A DNA stretch of 64,000 nt from positions 62,001 to 126,000 of the forward strand of contig JAKLGU010000006.1 in NCBI GenBank assembly GCA_022710485.1. Reading direction: 5' to 3'. A program made the translations under genes and the position numbers. Under the pieces are notes generated by a model. The model was not told where the DNA came from. It saw only the letters and a program-made list of their open reading frames with translations, and searched no databases. This DNA comes from Gemmatimonadota bacterium. GTDB taxonomy: Bacteria > Gemmatimonadota > Gemmatimonadetes > Gemmatimonadales > GWC2-71-9. Shown one piece after another: positions 46,110-55,408 of the stretch (position 1 is its first letter; every line of letters starts with the position of its first letter).

Positions 46110-47289
46110 CCCCCGCTCCCTGCACTCCCGCGAGCGCCTTGGCGAGCCGCCGCACCGATTCCGTCAGCCGCTCCGCCGGGACGGTGAGCGCAATCCGGAA
46201 GAAGCCCTCCCCCGCCGGGCCGAACGCACTCCCCGGAAGCACGAGCACCCCTTCCACTTCGAGCGCGTGACGCGCGAAGGCCTTCGAGTTCACCCCTGAT
46301 GGCAGCCCGACCCAGAGGTACATCGCCGCCTTGGGAAGTTCGACCTGGAACCCGGCGGCCCGGAGGGCCGGCACCGCGGCGTCCCGCCGGCGGGCGATCT
46401 CCGCGCAGATCGGCGCAGTCAGCTCCTCCGCCTTGTCGAGGACCGCGGCCCCCGCCTCCTGCACCGCGAGAAACGGCCCCGTGTCGGTGTAGGTCTTCAC
46501 CTGGGTGAGCGGGCCGACGAACGGTGCGCGTCCCACGGCGAACCCGATCCGCCACCCTGTCATCGAAAAGCTCTTGGAGAGCGAGAAGAACTCGATCGCG
46601 ACCTCGTCGGCCCCCGGTACTTCGAAGATGCTGGGGGCGCGGTACCCGTCGAAGACGATGTCGCAGTAGGCGTTGTCGTACGCGAGGATGATCTCGTGTT
46701 TCCGGCAGATGGCCACGACCCGCTCGAGGTACTCGAGCGATGCCACCGCGGCGGTCGGGTTGTTGGGATAATTGAGGAAAAGGAGCCGCGCCTTCTGCAG
46801 GACCGACGCCGGCATTCGGTCGAGATCCACGAGGAACCCCGAGTCCGCGCGAAGCGGCGCGATGTGCGGCTCCGCGCCGGCGAGGACTGTCCCGCCGAGG
46901 TAGGCCTGATACCCCGGTTCGGGCACGATGGCCACGTCGCCGGGATTCAGGAAGGCGAAGGGCATGTGCGCCAGCCCTTCCTTGGAGCCGATCAGCGGCA
47001 CGAGCTCCGTCGCCGGGTCAAACCGGTGCCCGAACCGCCGGTGGACGTAGTCGCTCGCGGCGCGCCGGAACGCCGGGTGTCCCTGCTGGAATCCGTACTT
47101 GCTGTTGGCGGGGTTCTCGATGGCGGCCTTGAGCGCCTCGACCGCCACTCGGGGCGGCGGCGTGTCGTTGTCCCCCGCCCCGAGATCGATCACGTCCCGA
47201 CCTTCCGCGATGAGGCGCCGCTTGATGGCGGGCAGCTCGGCGAGCGGGTATCCGGGGAGGGCGGCGAGGCGCGCGCTGATAGACGTCAT
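46093..47289 (-). CDS. Class I/II aminotransferase, LL-diaminopimelate aminotransferase-like
   Basis: 398 residues, fold-type I PLP enzyme. NSKYGFQQGHPAFRRAASDY, NYPNNPTAAVASLEYLERVV, YDNAYCDIVFDGYRAPSI and the PLP-lysine segment FFSLSKSFSMTGWRIGFAVG are visible, with a C-terminal Arg in GFFRIALTVP. The close relatives include DapL and AlaC; substrate is not certain. It overlaps the FAH-family gene by ATGA. The longer upstream frame is a shadow. Confidence 0.85.
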   Translation of the reverse strand: MTSISARLAALPGYPLAELPAIKRRLIAEGRDVIDLGAGDNDTPPPRVAVEALKAAIENPANSKYGFQQGHPAFRRAASDYVHRRFGHRFDPATELVPLIGSKEGLAHMPFAFLNPGDVAIVPEPGYQAYLGGTVLAGAEPHIAPLRADSGFLVDLDRMPASVLQKARLLFLNYPNNPTAAVASLEYLERVVAICRKHEIILAYDNAYCDIVFDGYRAPSIFEVPGADEVAIEFFSLSKSFSMTGWRIGFAVGRAPFVGPLTQVKTYTDTGPFLAVQEAGAAVLDKAEELTAPICAEIARRRDAAVPALRAAGFQVELPKAAMYLWVGLPSGVNSKAFARHALEVEGVLVLPGSAFGPAGEGFFRIALTVPAERLTESVRRLAKALAGVQGAGGESAA

Positions 47290-47912
47290 GACTCTGTGTC
47301 GCTCCGAACAGGATTGGAAAGGAGGCCGACCCCCGGGATTTCCACCTCGACCACGTCGCCCGGGGCGAGCGGCCCGACGCCGGCCGGCGTGCCCGTGGCC
47401 ACCAGGTCCCCAGGCTCCAGTGTCATGATGGCGCTGATGTAGGCGAGCAGGTGGGGAATGTCGAAGATCATTTCTGCCGTGCGTCCCCGCTGCCGTTCCT
47501 CCCCGTTCACCCGCCCGATCACCTCCAGGGTCCGCCAGTCGAGCCCCTCCGCCACCGTCGGTCCCGCCGGGCAGAAGGTGTCGAATCCCTTGGCCCGCGC
47601 CCACTGCCCGTCGGTCTTCTGGAGGTCGCGCGCCGTCACGTCGTTGACGCAGGTGAACCCGGCGATGCCCAGCTCCGCCTCGACCGGGGTGACACGGCGC
47701 AGGCGCCGGCCGATCACCACGCCGATCTCCGCCTCGTGCTCCACGCGCGAGGAGGCCGCGGGCAATACGATGGCTTCCCCTGGAGCGATCAACGAACTCG
47801 GCGGCTTGAAGAAGAGGAGCGGCCGCTCCGGCACGGCGTTCCCCAGCTCCTTGGCGTGCTCCGCATAGTTTCGGCCCACGCAGACGATCTTCGACGGCCG
47901 CAACGGACTCAT
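47286..47912 (-). CDS. Fumarylacetoacetate hydrolase-family protein
   Basis: 208 residues. KIVCVGRNYAEHAKELGN, FFKPPSSLIAPG, the metal-binding HEAEIGVVIGR and the FTCVNDVTARDLQ and FDTFCPAGP segments match small FAH-type hydrolases or decarboxylases (acylpyruvase, oxaloacetate decarboxylase). The metal ligands Glu-Glu-Asp are present. ATG at 47912 overlaps the helicase stop (ATGA) and begins the conserved part. Confidence 0.88.
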   Translation of the reverse strand: MSPLRPSKIVCVGRNYAEHAKELGNAVPERPLLFFKPPSSLIAPGEAIVLPAASSRVEHEAEIGVVIGRRLRRVTPVEAELGIAGFTCVNDVTARDLQKTDGQWARAKGFDTFCPAGPTVAEGLDWRTLEVIGRVNGEERQRGRTAEMIFDIPHLLAYISAIMTLEPGDLVATGTPAGVGPLAPGDVVEVEIPGVGLLSNPVRSDTES

Positions 47913-50422
47913 TCCAGCACTCCCATCCCGTGACGTGCGAAGAAGTCCTCGCACTTGGTTCGCACCTGCGCCCAGGACCCGATGACCCGCTCGGCCCTCG
48001 GCAGTCCGGCCAGCACCAGCGGTCCGTAGCGCTTCGTCACCACGCGCCGGTCGAGCAGCACCACCACCCCGACGTCCGACGTCGACCGGATCAGCCGCCC
48101 GAAGCCCTGCTTGAGCTTGAGCGCCGCGTGCGGAAGGAGGTATCCCATGAACCCATCCTCTCCTCCCTCGGCCAGCCGTTCGAGGCGCGCCGCCGTAATC
48201 GGCTCCGACGGCACCTTGAACGGCAGCTTGCAGAGCACGAGCCCGCGGAGCGCCCGCCCAGGCACGTCCACCCCTTCCCAGAAGGAGTCGGTGCCCAGCA
48301 GGATGGCGTTGCCGGCGTCGCGGAAGCGGCGCAGCAGGGTGTCCCGGCTGCTCTCCCCCTGGACCAGCAGCGGCCAGCGCGGGTCGAGCATCCCCCGGAG
48401 CTGCTGCGCCGCACGCCGCAGCGCCGCGTGGCTGGTGAACAAGACGAAGAGGCCGCCGTCCGCGGCGTGCGCCAGGTCGGTGACCGCCTGGGCCAGCGCG
48501 GCGTCGTGCGCCGCCTCGTCCTCGCGCGGGTCCGGAAAGTCGTCAGGAACGCCGAACAGGCACTGCAAGGGATAGTCGAAGGGCGAGGAGAAGATCTCCC
48601 GGATCGTGACCGGGCTCGGCGCAATCGCGAGCCCCAGCCGCCGCTCGAGGAAGTCGAACTCGCCGCCCGCCGCGAGCGTGGCGCTCGTCAGGACAACCGT
48701 CTTCAGCCGCTCGAACAGCAGCTGTCGGAGCACGGGCGCCAAGTCGAGCGGCACGGCCGACAGCTGGGTATGCTGCCGCTTGGCCCCCGAACGCTCGATC
48801 CACCGGACCGTCGGGTCCCCGCCCGCCGATGGGCGGAGCGTGCGGTTCAGCCCGTCGGACACGCTGTTGAGACGACGGACGACCGCTCGCATCTCCTGCA
48901 GGAGCTGGTCGCCGCGCTCGGTGGATTCCACCTGCGCAAGCCGATCCTCCACCGTCTCGACCTGGTTCTTGATCTGGTCGAAGCTGGACAGCAAGGCGTC
49001 GAGCTCCAGCCGGAGCCCCTCCTCCCAGACCTCGTCCTTCTCGAACTCTTCCGTCAGGCGGCGCTGCCCACCGCCTCCCGCCTCCGCCAGACCGTGCAGG
49101 CGGAGGAAGAGCTGCTCCGCGGCCCGCCGCGCGTCGCCGATGGCCGGCATCAGCCGCTCACGCACGAGGTCGAGGCTGGCGCGGCTGAGCAAGTCGCCGC
49201 GACCCGACAGCTCCATGACCAGCGACGGGACCAGTCCCTTCCGGTTCCGCTCGAACCGGCCGAGCAGGCGCTGCACGCCACGGCTCGTGACCTGGGTGCC
49301 GAGGTGCGAGGCCGCGACGTCCTCGAGATGGTGCGCTTCGTCGAGGATCAGCCGCTGGTAGGGCGGGAGGACTGCGGCCTCCTCCCAATTATCCGAGGCC
49401 TGACGCACGGCGAGGTCGGCGGCCAGCAGGTGATGGTTGACCACCACGACGTCCGCCTCCGCCGCCCGGCGCCGCGCCTTGAAGAGGAAGCACTGATCGA
49501 AGTACGCGCACTGCACCCGGGTGCAGAGGTCGGCCTCGGCGGACACTTCGTCCCATACTTCGCTGGTCGGCTGGACGGCCAGGTCGCTGAGTGTCCCGTC
49601 CGCCGTGCGCGACGCCCACTCGGCGAGCGACACCAGTTCGTCCTGCCGCTCCGGCTCCAGGAGGCTCTGTTGCGCGCCCGTGGCGTGCTGCAGTCGGGAC
49701 AGGCAGAGGTAATTCCGCCATCCCTTCAGCAGTGCGAACTTCGGGGCCCAGCCATCCTCCGCGAGCGCCTCCCGAAGCATCGGGAGGTCCTTCCCCACCA
49801 ATTGCTCCTGGAGGTTGATCGTATTGGTGCTGATGACCGTCCGTTCCCCGTTGACCCGGGACCAGGCCAGCGCCGGCACCAGGTAGGCGAACGACTTTCC
49901 CACCCCGGTGCCGGCCTCCAGCACCAGCACGCCCCCGTCGTTATACCCGTCGGCGATATACGCCGCCATGTCCCGCTGGCTCTGGCGGTCCTCGTACTGG
50001 CCGAGCACCCGCGCCACCGGCCCGTCCTCGCCCAGGGTGGCGACGACCTCGTAGGGATCGAGGCGCTCGAGCGTTCGCCCGCGCGGCACCTCGACGACGA
50101 CGTAGAGCCGCCTTCCCGTGTTGTCGATGATCCCGAAACCGACGCCCCCGTCATGCAGGCGCGCGGCGACGGCCAGATCGGGCTCGGAAGGCTCGAGCTC
50201 TCCGCTCGGGTGATTGTGGAGCATCATCTGCCCCTGTCGGGCGGCGCCCGGCAGGGCCAGCACCATCTGGACGGTGCCGCGGGCCACCGCGCGCACCGTG
50301 GTGACCACTCCGGCCTCGTCCAGGTCGGCGACGAACGAGACCTCGCGGCCACCGGCGGCGCGGATCTCGGCCGCCAGGAGCGCGGTCGCCTCGGCGGTGA
50401 TGCGGGCCTCGGACAGCTTCAC
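47909..50422 (-). CDS. JAB-domain-DinG fusion: XPD/DinG-type DNA helicase
   Basis: 837 residues. The N-terminal part (about 1-115) carries a RadC/JAB-like metal motif, MLHNHPSGELEPSEPDLAVA (HxHP-S-x2-D). The helicase has Walker A EAGTGVGKSFAY, DEAH as LILDEAHHLED, and C-terminal motifs LLGTDSFWEGVDVPG and LKQGFGRLIRS. Four Cys between motifs Ia and II (YLC, DLC, VQC, DQC) are placed as Fe-S ligands of the XPD/DinG group. It would unwind DNA 5' to 3' at forks, R-loops or damaged DNA. The GTG at 50422 overlaps the DUF3857 gene stop (GTGA). The fusion is the unusual feature. Confidence 0.87.
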   Translation of the reverse strand: MKLSEARITAEATALLAAEIRAAGGREVSFVADLDEAGVVTTVRAVARGTVQMVLALPGAARQGQMMLHNHPSGELEPSEPDLAVAARLHDGGVGFGIIDNTGRRLYVVVEVPRGRTLERLDPYEVVATLGEDGPVARVLGQYEDRQSQRDMAAYIADGYNDGGVLVLEAGTGVGKSFAYLVPALAWSRVNGERTVISTNTINLQEQLVGKDLPMLREALAEDGWAPKFALLKGWRNYLCLSRLQHATGAQQSLLEPERQDELVSLAEWASRTADGTLSDLAVQPTSEVWDEVSAEADLCTRVQCAYFDQCFLFKARRRAAEADVVVVNHHLLAADLAVRQASDNWEEAAVLPPYQRLILDEAHHLEDVAASHLGTQVTSRGVQRLLGRFERNRKGLVPSLVMELSGRGDLLSRASLDLVRERLMPAIGDARRAAEQLFLRLHGLAEAGGGGQRRLTEEFEKDEVWEEGLRLELDALLSSFDQIKNQVETVEDRLAQVESTERGDQLLQEMRAVVRRLNSVSDGLNRTLRPSAGGDPTVRWIERSGAKRQHTQLSAVPLDLAPVLRQLLFERLKTVVLTSATLAAGGEFDFLERRLGLAIAPSPVTIREIFSSPFDYPLQCLFGVPDDFPDPREDEAAHDAALAQAVTDLAHAADGGLFVLFTSHAALRRAAQQLRGMLDPRWPLLVQGESSRDTLLRRFRDAGNAILLGTDSFWEGVDVPGRALRGLVLCKLPFKVPSEPITAARLERLAEGGEDGFMGYLLPHAALKLKQGFGRLIRSTSDVGVVVLLDRRVVTKRYGPLVLAGLPRAERVIGSWAQVRTKCEDFFARHGMGVLE

Positions 50423-52383
50423 GGAGCGGGCGCTGGATCGATGAGGATGAAGGGGGCGTCGTCTTCCCCCATGGCGCGGAACCAGGTGACGAGGTCCCCG
50501 AGCCGCGACGGCGGGAAGATGCCGCGGGTGCCGACGATTCGCCGCGTGATCTCGAGAGTGCCGTCGGCGAAGGCGTAGGTGCCCCAGTACTCGCCGAAGA
50601 CGCTCGTGGCGTGCACCGAGGGGGGGAGCTGCGGCCGCCACCCAGGCGGCAGGGCGATCCGGACCCTGATCACGTTCTCTTCCGGGCCGAAGACCTTCGC
50701 GGCGTCGATCGGGAACAGCCGCACCGGCTCCGCTTCCAGGGCGTCGGCCGCGTCGGTGAACTTCCCGATGCTCCCGACCGGATTTTCCAGGATCCAGTTG
50801 TCGCCCGACCGCCGGAGCGCCCGGCCGTCCTGCACCGCCAGCGACACCCGCGCCGGTTCGGAGAGGTCGAGGCCGCTGAACGTCTGGAGGCTGTCTCCCT
50901 TGGCGCCCGGGAACCACCCCTGCGCAATGCGCCGGGCGAAATTCGCGCGGCCCGCTGAGTCCATCGGCGTCTCGAACGCGTCCCGCAGTTCCCACTGCCG
51001 GGAGCCAGTCATCTCTTCGGCATAGGCCCCGTGAAACCTGCCGTCGGCGTCGAGCCTGCCGCTCAACTCGATGAGCGAGAGTCGATCGGCCGGGGTCTCC
51101 TGCGGGAAGGTGAGTTCCTCGGCCGCGCCCCTGGCCGGCACCGCCAGGCCGAATTCCCCCTGCAGCGCCGGCGGAAGCAGGCCGAACGGGAGCAACGCCA
51201 CCGTGAGGTCGGTGTAGACCCTGCCCTCAGGTAGCGAGACGTAGGCGATGGCGTGGTCAAATTGCTCCATCGACGGAAGCGCGCGGTCCACGCCGCCGGA
51301 ACTGCTGGCCAGAACCGTGACGGCGTCGAAGCCGAGCAAGCGAAGCGCGGCCACGAACAGCGTCGCCTTGTCCTTGCAGTCGCCGAAGCCGGCGGCCACG
51401 ACCTCCGCCGGCGTCCGCGGCTGATACCCGCCGATGCCGAGGGCGATCGAGACGTACCGGATGTCCTGGGCCACCCAGCGCTGGACGACCGCCGCGGTAT
51501 CCCGGGCGCTCCGGGCCCCGGACACCATCGCGCGTACCCGCGCCGCGAGGTCCGGCGGCAGGGCGTACCGGTCCGCGGCCAGCCCGCCGTACCAGCGGCC
51601 GATATCCCCCCAGGTCAGTGGCGAGGAAAGCGCCACCGACATGTAGATGTCGTTCGAGTCCGCGGCGTACGCCTCGGACTCGACCTGCTTCAGCCCGCCA
51701 GTCGCCCAGGTCAGCACCTGGCGATCGCCGGCCCGGGTCGTCTGCCTGGCAAAGTTGAGATTGCGTTCCTTGATCCGGAGCGCTTCCGTGGCCGGGGCGT
51801 CCACGATGAGGCGGGAGCGCTGGACGCTGAGGCCGGTGCTGACCCCCCACCACTGGTAGAAGTCGCCCGGGACCCAGGCGCGCGTCTTCACCGTGGTGGT
51901 GCTGTAGTCCACGATGGTGCCCACCGCCACGCCGCTCAGCGAGACGCGCAGCACCTTGCGGTTCGCGTAGACCGGCGCGCCCATCGCCGCGGGGACGTCG
52001 CTCTCCTGCTGCTGCGCAGGCCCGGCGCTGACCACGGAGCCGTCGGGTCGGACGACCCGGATCCAGTTGAGCGTGAACTGCTCGTTGTCGGGAGACCAAG
52101 AGAAGGAGTGCTCGGCCAGCCCCTCGACCGCGGACTGCTTGAGGACCTGCACCACCTGGCGGAACGTCCGCGACTCGCGGCCGTCCGCCTCGACCACGAT
52201 GACGCCGTCGTCCAGCAGGAAGACCGCCGACTCGTCGGGATGGTCGCGGGGATCGACCGCGAGCCGGTAGATGGAGTCCGACTGCACCGACGGATCGCCC
52301 GCGGGGGTGATGCGGGGCGCCTGGGCGGCGGCGGCGAAGGGGAACAGCAGGAGCCCGAGGAGGAGCCGGCCGCGTCGTGTCAT
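50419..52383 (-). CDS. DUF3857 / transglutaminase-like exported protein
   Basis: 654 residues with signal peptide (cleavage near AAAQAP). The N-terminal DUF3857 domain (about 30-230) has GVAVGTIVDYSTTTVKTRAWVPGDFY. The transglutaminase-like core has AQDIRYVSIALG and GFGDCKDKATLFVAALRLLGF, with the Cys, plus a later FDHAIAYV His and an Asp in VYTDLT, so the catalytic triad is likely intact. The C-terminal half is beta-rich. The substrate is unknown. ATG at 52383 follows the previous stop by 2 nt. Confidence 0.85.
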   Translation of the reverse strand: MTRRGRLLLGLLLFPFAAAAQAPRITPAGDPSVQSDSIYRLAVDPRDHPDESAVFLLDDGVIVVEADGRESRTFRQVVQVLKQSAVEGLAEHSFSWSPDNEQFTLNWIRVVRPDGSVVSAGPAQQQESDVPAAMGAPVYANRKVLRVSLSGVAVGTIVDYSTTTVKTRAWVPGDFYQWWGVSTGLSVQRSRLIVDAPATEALRIKERNLNFARQTTRAGDRQVLTWATGGLKQVESEAYAADSNDIYMSVALSSPLTWGDIGRWYGGLAADRYALPPDLAARVRAMVSGARSARDTAAVVQRWVAQDIRYVSIALGIGGYQPRTPAEVVAAGFGDCKDKATLFVAALRLLGFDAVTVLASSSGGVDRALPSMEQFDHAIAYVSLPEGRVYTDLTVALLPFGLLPPALQGEFGLAVPARGAAEELTFPQETPADRLSLIELSGRLDADGRFHGAYAEEMTGSRQWELRDAFETPMDSAGRANFARRIAQGWFPGAKGDSLQTFSGLDLSEPARVSLAVQDGRALRRSGDNWILENPVGSIGKFTDAADALEAEPVRLFPIDAAKVFGPEENVIRVRIALPPGWRPQLPPSVHATSVFGEYWGTYAFADGTLEITRRIVGTRGIFPPSRLGDLVTWFRAMGEDDAPFILIDPAPAP

Positions 52384-52385
52384 GG

Positions 52386-53684
52386 TCACGTCTTGAGTTC
52401 CTTCTTCTTCGCGGCCGGGAACAGCACGTTGTTGAGGATGAGCCGGTACCCTGGGGAGTGCGGGTGCAGCGACAGGTCGGTCGGGGCGTCGCCGATCTGG
52501 TGCTGCGGATCTTCCGGGTCGTGTCCGCCGTAGAAGGTCCAGGTCCCCTGTCCATGCTCCCCATGAAGATACTTGGCCCACGGGGCGCCCGGCTCGTCGG
52601 CCAGGATCGTCACGCCCGGCTTGATCCGGCTCTTCCGGAACGAGGTGGTCAACCCGTAGAAATCGGGGATCGTCTCGCGGTGGTTCTGCACCAGCATCGT
52701 GGCCACCGGGTCGATCTTGGCGCTGAAGTTGAACGACCGGAAGCTCCCGAGTTCCTGGCGGCGGCTCATGGCGTTGACCTCGTGGCCGTCGATGTCGGAG
52801 AACTGGGAAACGTTGGGACTCAGCTCGAGCCGGGCGTCCTGGAAGGCGAGGGCGCGGCTCCAGTCCATCTTGGCGGTCGCGTTGGGGTCCATCGGCGTCT
52901 GGTCGGCGTATGCGGCCGCGATATCCACCCCGGCGCCGGCCAGGGCCAGGTCGAGGGTCTCCGTGGCCGCGCACATCGCGAAGAGGAAGCCGCCCTGATG
53001 GACGTAGGCGGCGATCGCCTCCGCCACCGCGCGCTTCTCGGCCGGGACGCTGGAGAATCCGAGCGCCCTCGCCATGGCGGTGTTCCGCTCGACCATCTCC
53101 GCCAGCCAGGGGGCGCCGGCGTAGGTCAGATAGAACTTCGAGTACTGTCCGGTGAAGTCCTCATGGTGCAGGTGCAGCCAGTCGTACCGGGCCAGCCCGG
53201 TGCCGGCCGGAGCGAGCACCTCGGAGTCCCACACCTTGGCGAAGTCGATCCCGGCGTACCGAAGCGCCATGGTGACGGCGTCGTCCCATGGCGCGGCATT
53301 CGGTGGGGCGTACACCGCCACCTTCGGGGCCTTCTCGAGCGGCACCGCCTCCATGTTCTCCATCTGGATCTCGGCGCGGATGCCGAGCAATGCGCCATCG
53401 TCGAGCGGCTCGCTCGTCACGCCCGCCAGCGCCGTGTCGCGCGCGGTCACCGCGTCGCTGGGGATGAGGAACGCCCCGTTCCGATAGTTGAGGAACCACT
53501 CGGCGCGGCCGCCGCGCTCGAGCAGGCGAAACACCACGCCGTACGCCTTGAGATGGTCCGCCTGGGTGTCGTCCATCGGGACGAGCAGCCATGGAGCCCG
53601 CCGCCGCCCCAAGCGGGGGAACGCGAGCAGCGGCGCCCCTGCGAGCGCGCCGGTGGCGCTTCGGAGAAAATCGCGGCGACGCAT
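52386..53684 (-). CDS. Tat-exported protein of the 'asparagine synthetase B'-labelled family
   Basis: 432 residues. Twin-arginine signal RRRDFLRSATG at 3-13. The body matches an FCB-group family often labelled asparagine synthetase B: LVPMDDTQADHLKAYG, PWDDAVTMALRYAGIDF, YDWLHLHHEDFTGQY, YVHQGGFLFAMCAATETLDLAL and SPGYRLILNNVLFPAAKKKELKT. No N-terminal Cys glutaminase or ATP-PPi loop of true asparagine synthetase is present, so that label is doubtful. The GGFLFAMC turn resembles a GATase1/ThuA-type strand-loop. Its role is unknown. Confidence 0.75.
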   Translation of the reverse strand: MRRRDFLRSATGALAGAPLLAFPRLGRRRAPWLLVPMDDTQADHLKAYGVVFRLLERGGRAEWFLNYRNGAFLIPSDAVTARDTALAGVTSEPLDDGALLGIRAEIQMENMEAVPLEKAPKVAVYAPPNAAPWDDAVTMALRYAGIDFAKVWDSEVLAPAGTGLARYDWLHLHHEDFTGQYSKFYLTYAGAPWLAEMVERNTAMARALGFSSVPAEKRAVAEAIAAYVHQGGFLFAMCAATETLDLALAGAGVDIAAAYADQTPMDPNATAKMDWSRALAFQDARLELSPNVSQFSDIDGHEVNAMSRRQELGSFRSFNFSAKIDPVATMLVQNHRETIPDFYGLTTSFRKSRIKPGVTILADEPGAPWAKYLHGEHGQGTWTFYGGHDPEDPQHQIGDAPTDLSLHPHSPGYRLILNNVLFPAAKKKELKT

Positions 53685-55408
53685 CAGCTTTCGGGGATGC
53701 CGCCCCTGGCGGCGTCGAGGACTCGGCGGGCCTGGGGCACCGCAGCGCTCCCAGGGTAGGTCAGGATCAGGTGTTCGAGCTGGGCGATCGCTTCCGTCCC
53801 GCGCCCGACCGAGAGGAGGAGACGGCCCAGTTCCAGTTCGGCCGCGGGCGCGGTGGCGGGCGCCGAGGAGTCGGCCGCCGCGCGCAAGAGCCGCTCCGCC
53901 TCGTCGGGGCGTCCCAGCCCCGTCTCGATGCGCCCAGCCAGGAGCCGCAGCTCCGCACCTCCTCCCGCGGCGGGGAGGCCATCCGCCACAGTCACGAGCC
54001 TGGCGACGGCGGCGGCGGAATCGCCCTGGGCCAGCGAGAGCAGCGCCGCACCGAGTGCCGGCAGGGAGTCGGTCTCAATCGGCTGGATCAGCGCGAGCAG
54101 GGCGGTGCGCTGCGTGGCCTCCTCGCGGCTCCCGGCGAACGGTCCCGCCGATCGGAGCGCGGTCGCGGCACCGGAGAGGTCGCCGCGATAGAGACGGATG
54201 ACCCCCGTCATCGCAAGCGCCTCCACCGTGCTGTCCCCGGCCAACACCGCCTCCGCGCGGTCCAGATTGCCCTGGCGGACCCAGCCGTCTGCGACCTGGA
54301 GCGTCAGGCGGGCGGCGTTCTCCTCCCCAAGATTCCGCCGCAGCCCACCAAGCTGGCGCTCCGCCTCTTCGACCTGTCCCTCGCGCAGCAGGACCGTCAC
54401 GAGCGTGGCCGTGGCGCCGGCCGCCATGTCCGGGGGCGTGCTGCCGTCGGCGGCGAGCGCGGAGAGCATGCGGCGCGCCGAGGCGGCGTCGTTCCCCTCG
54501 GCGTAGGAACGCGCGGCCTCGAGCCGCATGCGCGACGCCGCCGCGCCGTTCGACCGATCCGCGATCTGCTCGAGGACCTGGCCCCGGACCCGTGCAGCGG
54601 CCGGCCCCTCGATGCCGCGCGCCGCGTCGAGAAATTGCCGGAGCGCATCCAGCGACTCGTTGCCGGCCACCGGCAGGCTGGCCATCAGCAGTGCGTAGGC
54701 CGCGTCCGGATCTTCCCACTGGACGCCGAGCTCGGCGGCGAGCCTCCGGGCGGCGGGAGTGCCGCGAGACAATTGCCGCAGGACCCGCTCGTGATCCGCC
54801 ACTGGCGCCCGGGCCAGCGCGTTGCGCGCGGTCAGGCGATACCCGGGATACCGGTCCATGGCGAGGCCCCACTCCCGTGCGGCCTCCTCCCAGTTGTTCT
54901 GGGCAGCGGCGAGGAGCGCGAGTTCCCCGGCCATCGCCGACGGGTCCCCGAGCCGCTCGCGCCCCGCGAGGTACGCACGACGCGCACCGCTGCCATCCCG
55001 CTGGGCGATAAGCGTGTTGCCCCATTCCCGGTACGGCGCCTCGCTCCCGGGCTCGACCCTGGCCCACCGCCTCGCCACCGCCGCAACGCTGTCCGGTCGG
55101 TTGGCCGCGGCCCACCCGCGCATCGCGACCGAGTAGGCCGCCACGTCGGAGGGGTTCCGCGCCAGGAACGCCTCGGCGGGCCCTGCCAGGTCGGCCTCAC
55201 GGTGGAGCGGCGTCAGCGCACGCTCCAGCCCGAGCAGCGCGGAGAGGTTGTCTGGATACTGGCGGAGGACCTCGAGGTACGCCTGGGCCGCGGCGTTGAA
55301 GTCGCTCCGCCGCTCCTGTTCGTAGGCGCGCGCCATCAACTCCGTCTGCGCCGCCAGCGCGCGCGCAACTCCGAGGAGCACGAGCACCAGCCACAGTACG
55401 CGCCTCAC
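53684..55408 (-). CDS. Exported TPR-repeat protein
   Basis: 574 residues with signal peptide (cleavage near ALAAQ). Many tetratricopeptide-like helical repeats, for example ERRSDFNAAAQAYLEVLRQYPDNLSALLGLE and GTEAIAQLEHLILTYPGSAAVPQAR. Such proteins scaffold envelope complexes. The GTG start overlaps the DUF4175 gene (GTGA), and the stop shares a base with the next ATG (TGATG). It is between DUF4175 and the Tat-exported protein, suggesting a joint role in the periplasm. Confidence 0.82.
   Translation of the reverse strand: MRRVLWLVLVLLGVARALAAQTELMARAYEQERRSDFNAAAQAYLEVLRQYPDNLSALLGLERALTPLHREADLAGPAEAFLARNPSDVAAYSVAMRGWAAANRPDSVAAVARRWARVEPGSEAPYREWGNTLIAQRDGSGARRAYLAGRERLGDPSAMAGELALLAAAQNNWEEAAREWGLAMDRYPGYRLTARNALARAPVADHERVLRQLSRGTPAARRLAAELGVQWEDPDAAYALLMASLPVAGNESLDALRQFLDAARGIEGPAAARVRGQVLEQIADRSNGAAASRMRLEAARSYAEGNDAASARRMLSALAADGSTPPDMAAGATATLVTVLLREGQVEEAERQLGGLRRNLGEENAARLTLQVADGWVRQGNLDRAEAVLAGDSTVEALAMTGVIRLYRGDLSGAATALRSAGPFAGSREEATQRTALLALIQPIETDSLPALGAALLSLAQGDSAAAVARLVTVADGLPAAGGGAELRLLAGRIETGLGRPDEAERLLRAAADSSAPATAPAAELELGRLLLSVGRGTEAIAQLEHLILTYPGSAAVPQARRVLDAARGGIPES

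Noticed and set aside
47930-50578. An 882-codon open frame on the plus strand opposite the helicase
   Set aside because: High-GC shadow frame: rich in Arg, Pro, Gly and His with no family motif, while the minus strand encodes a complete DinG helicase.
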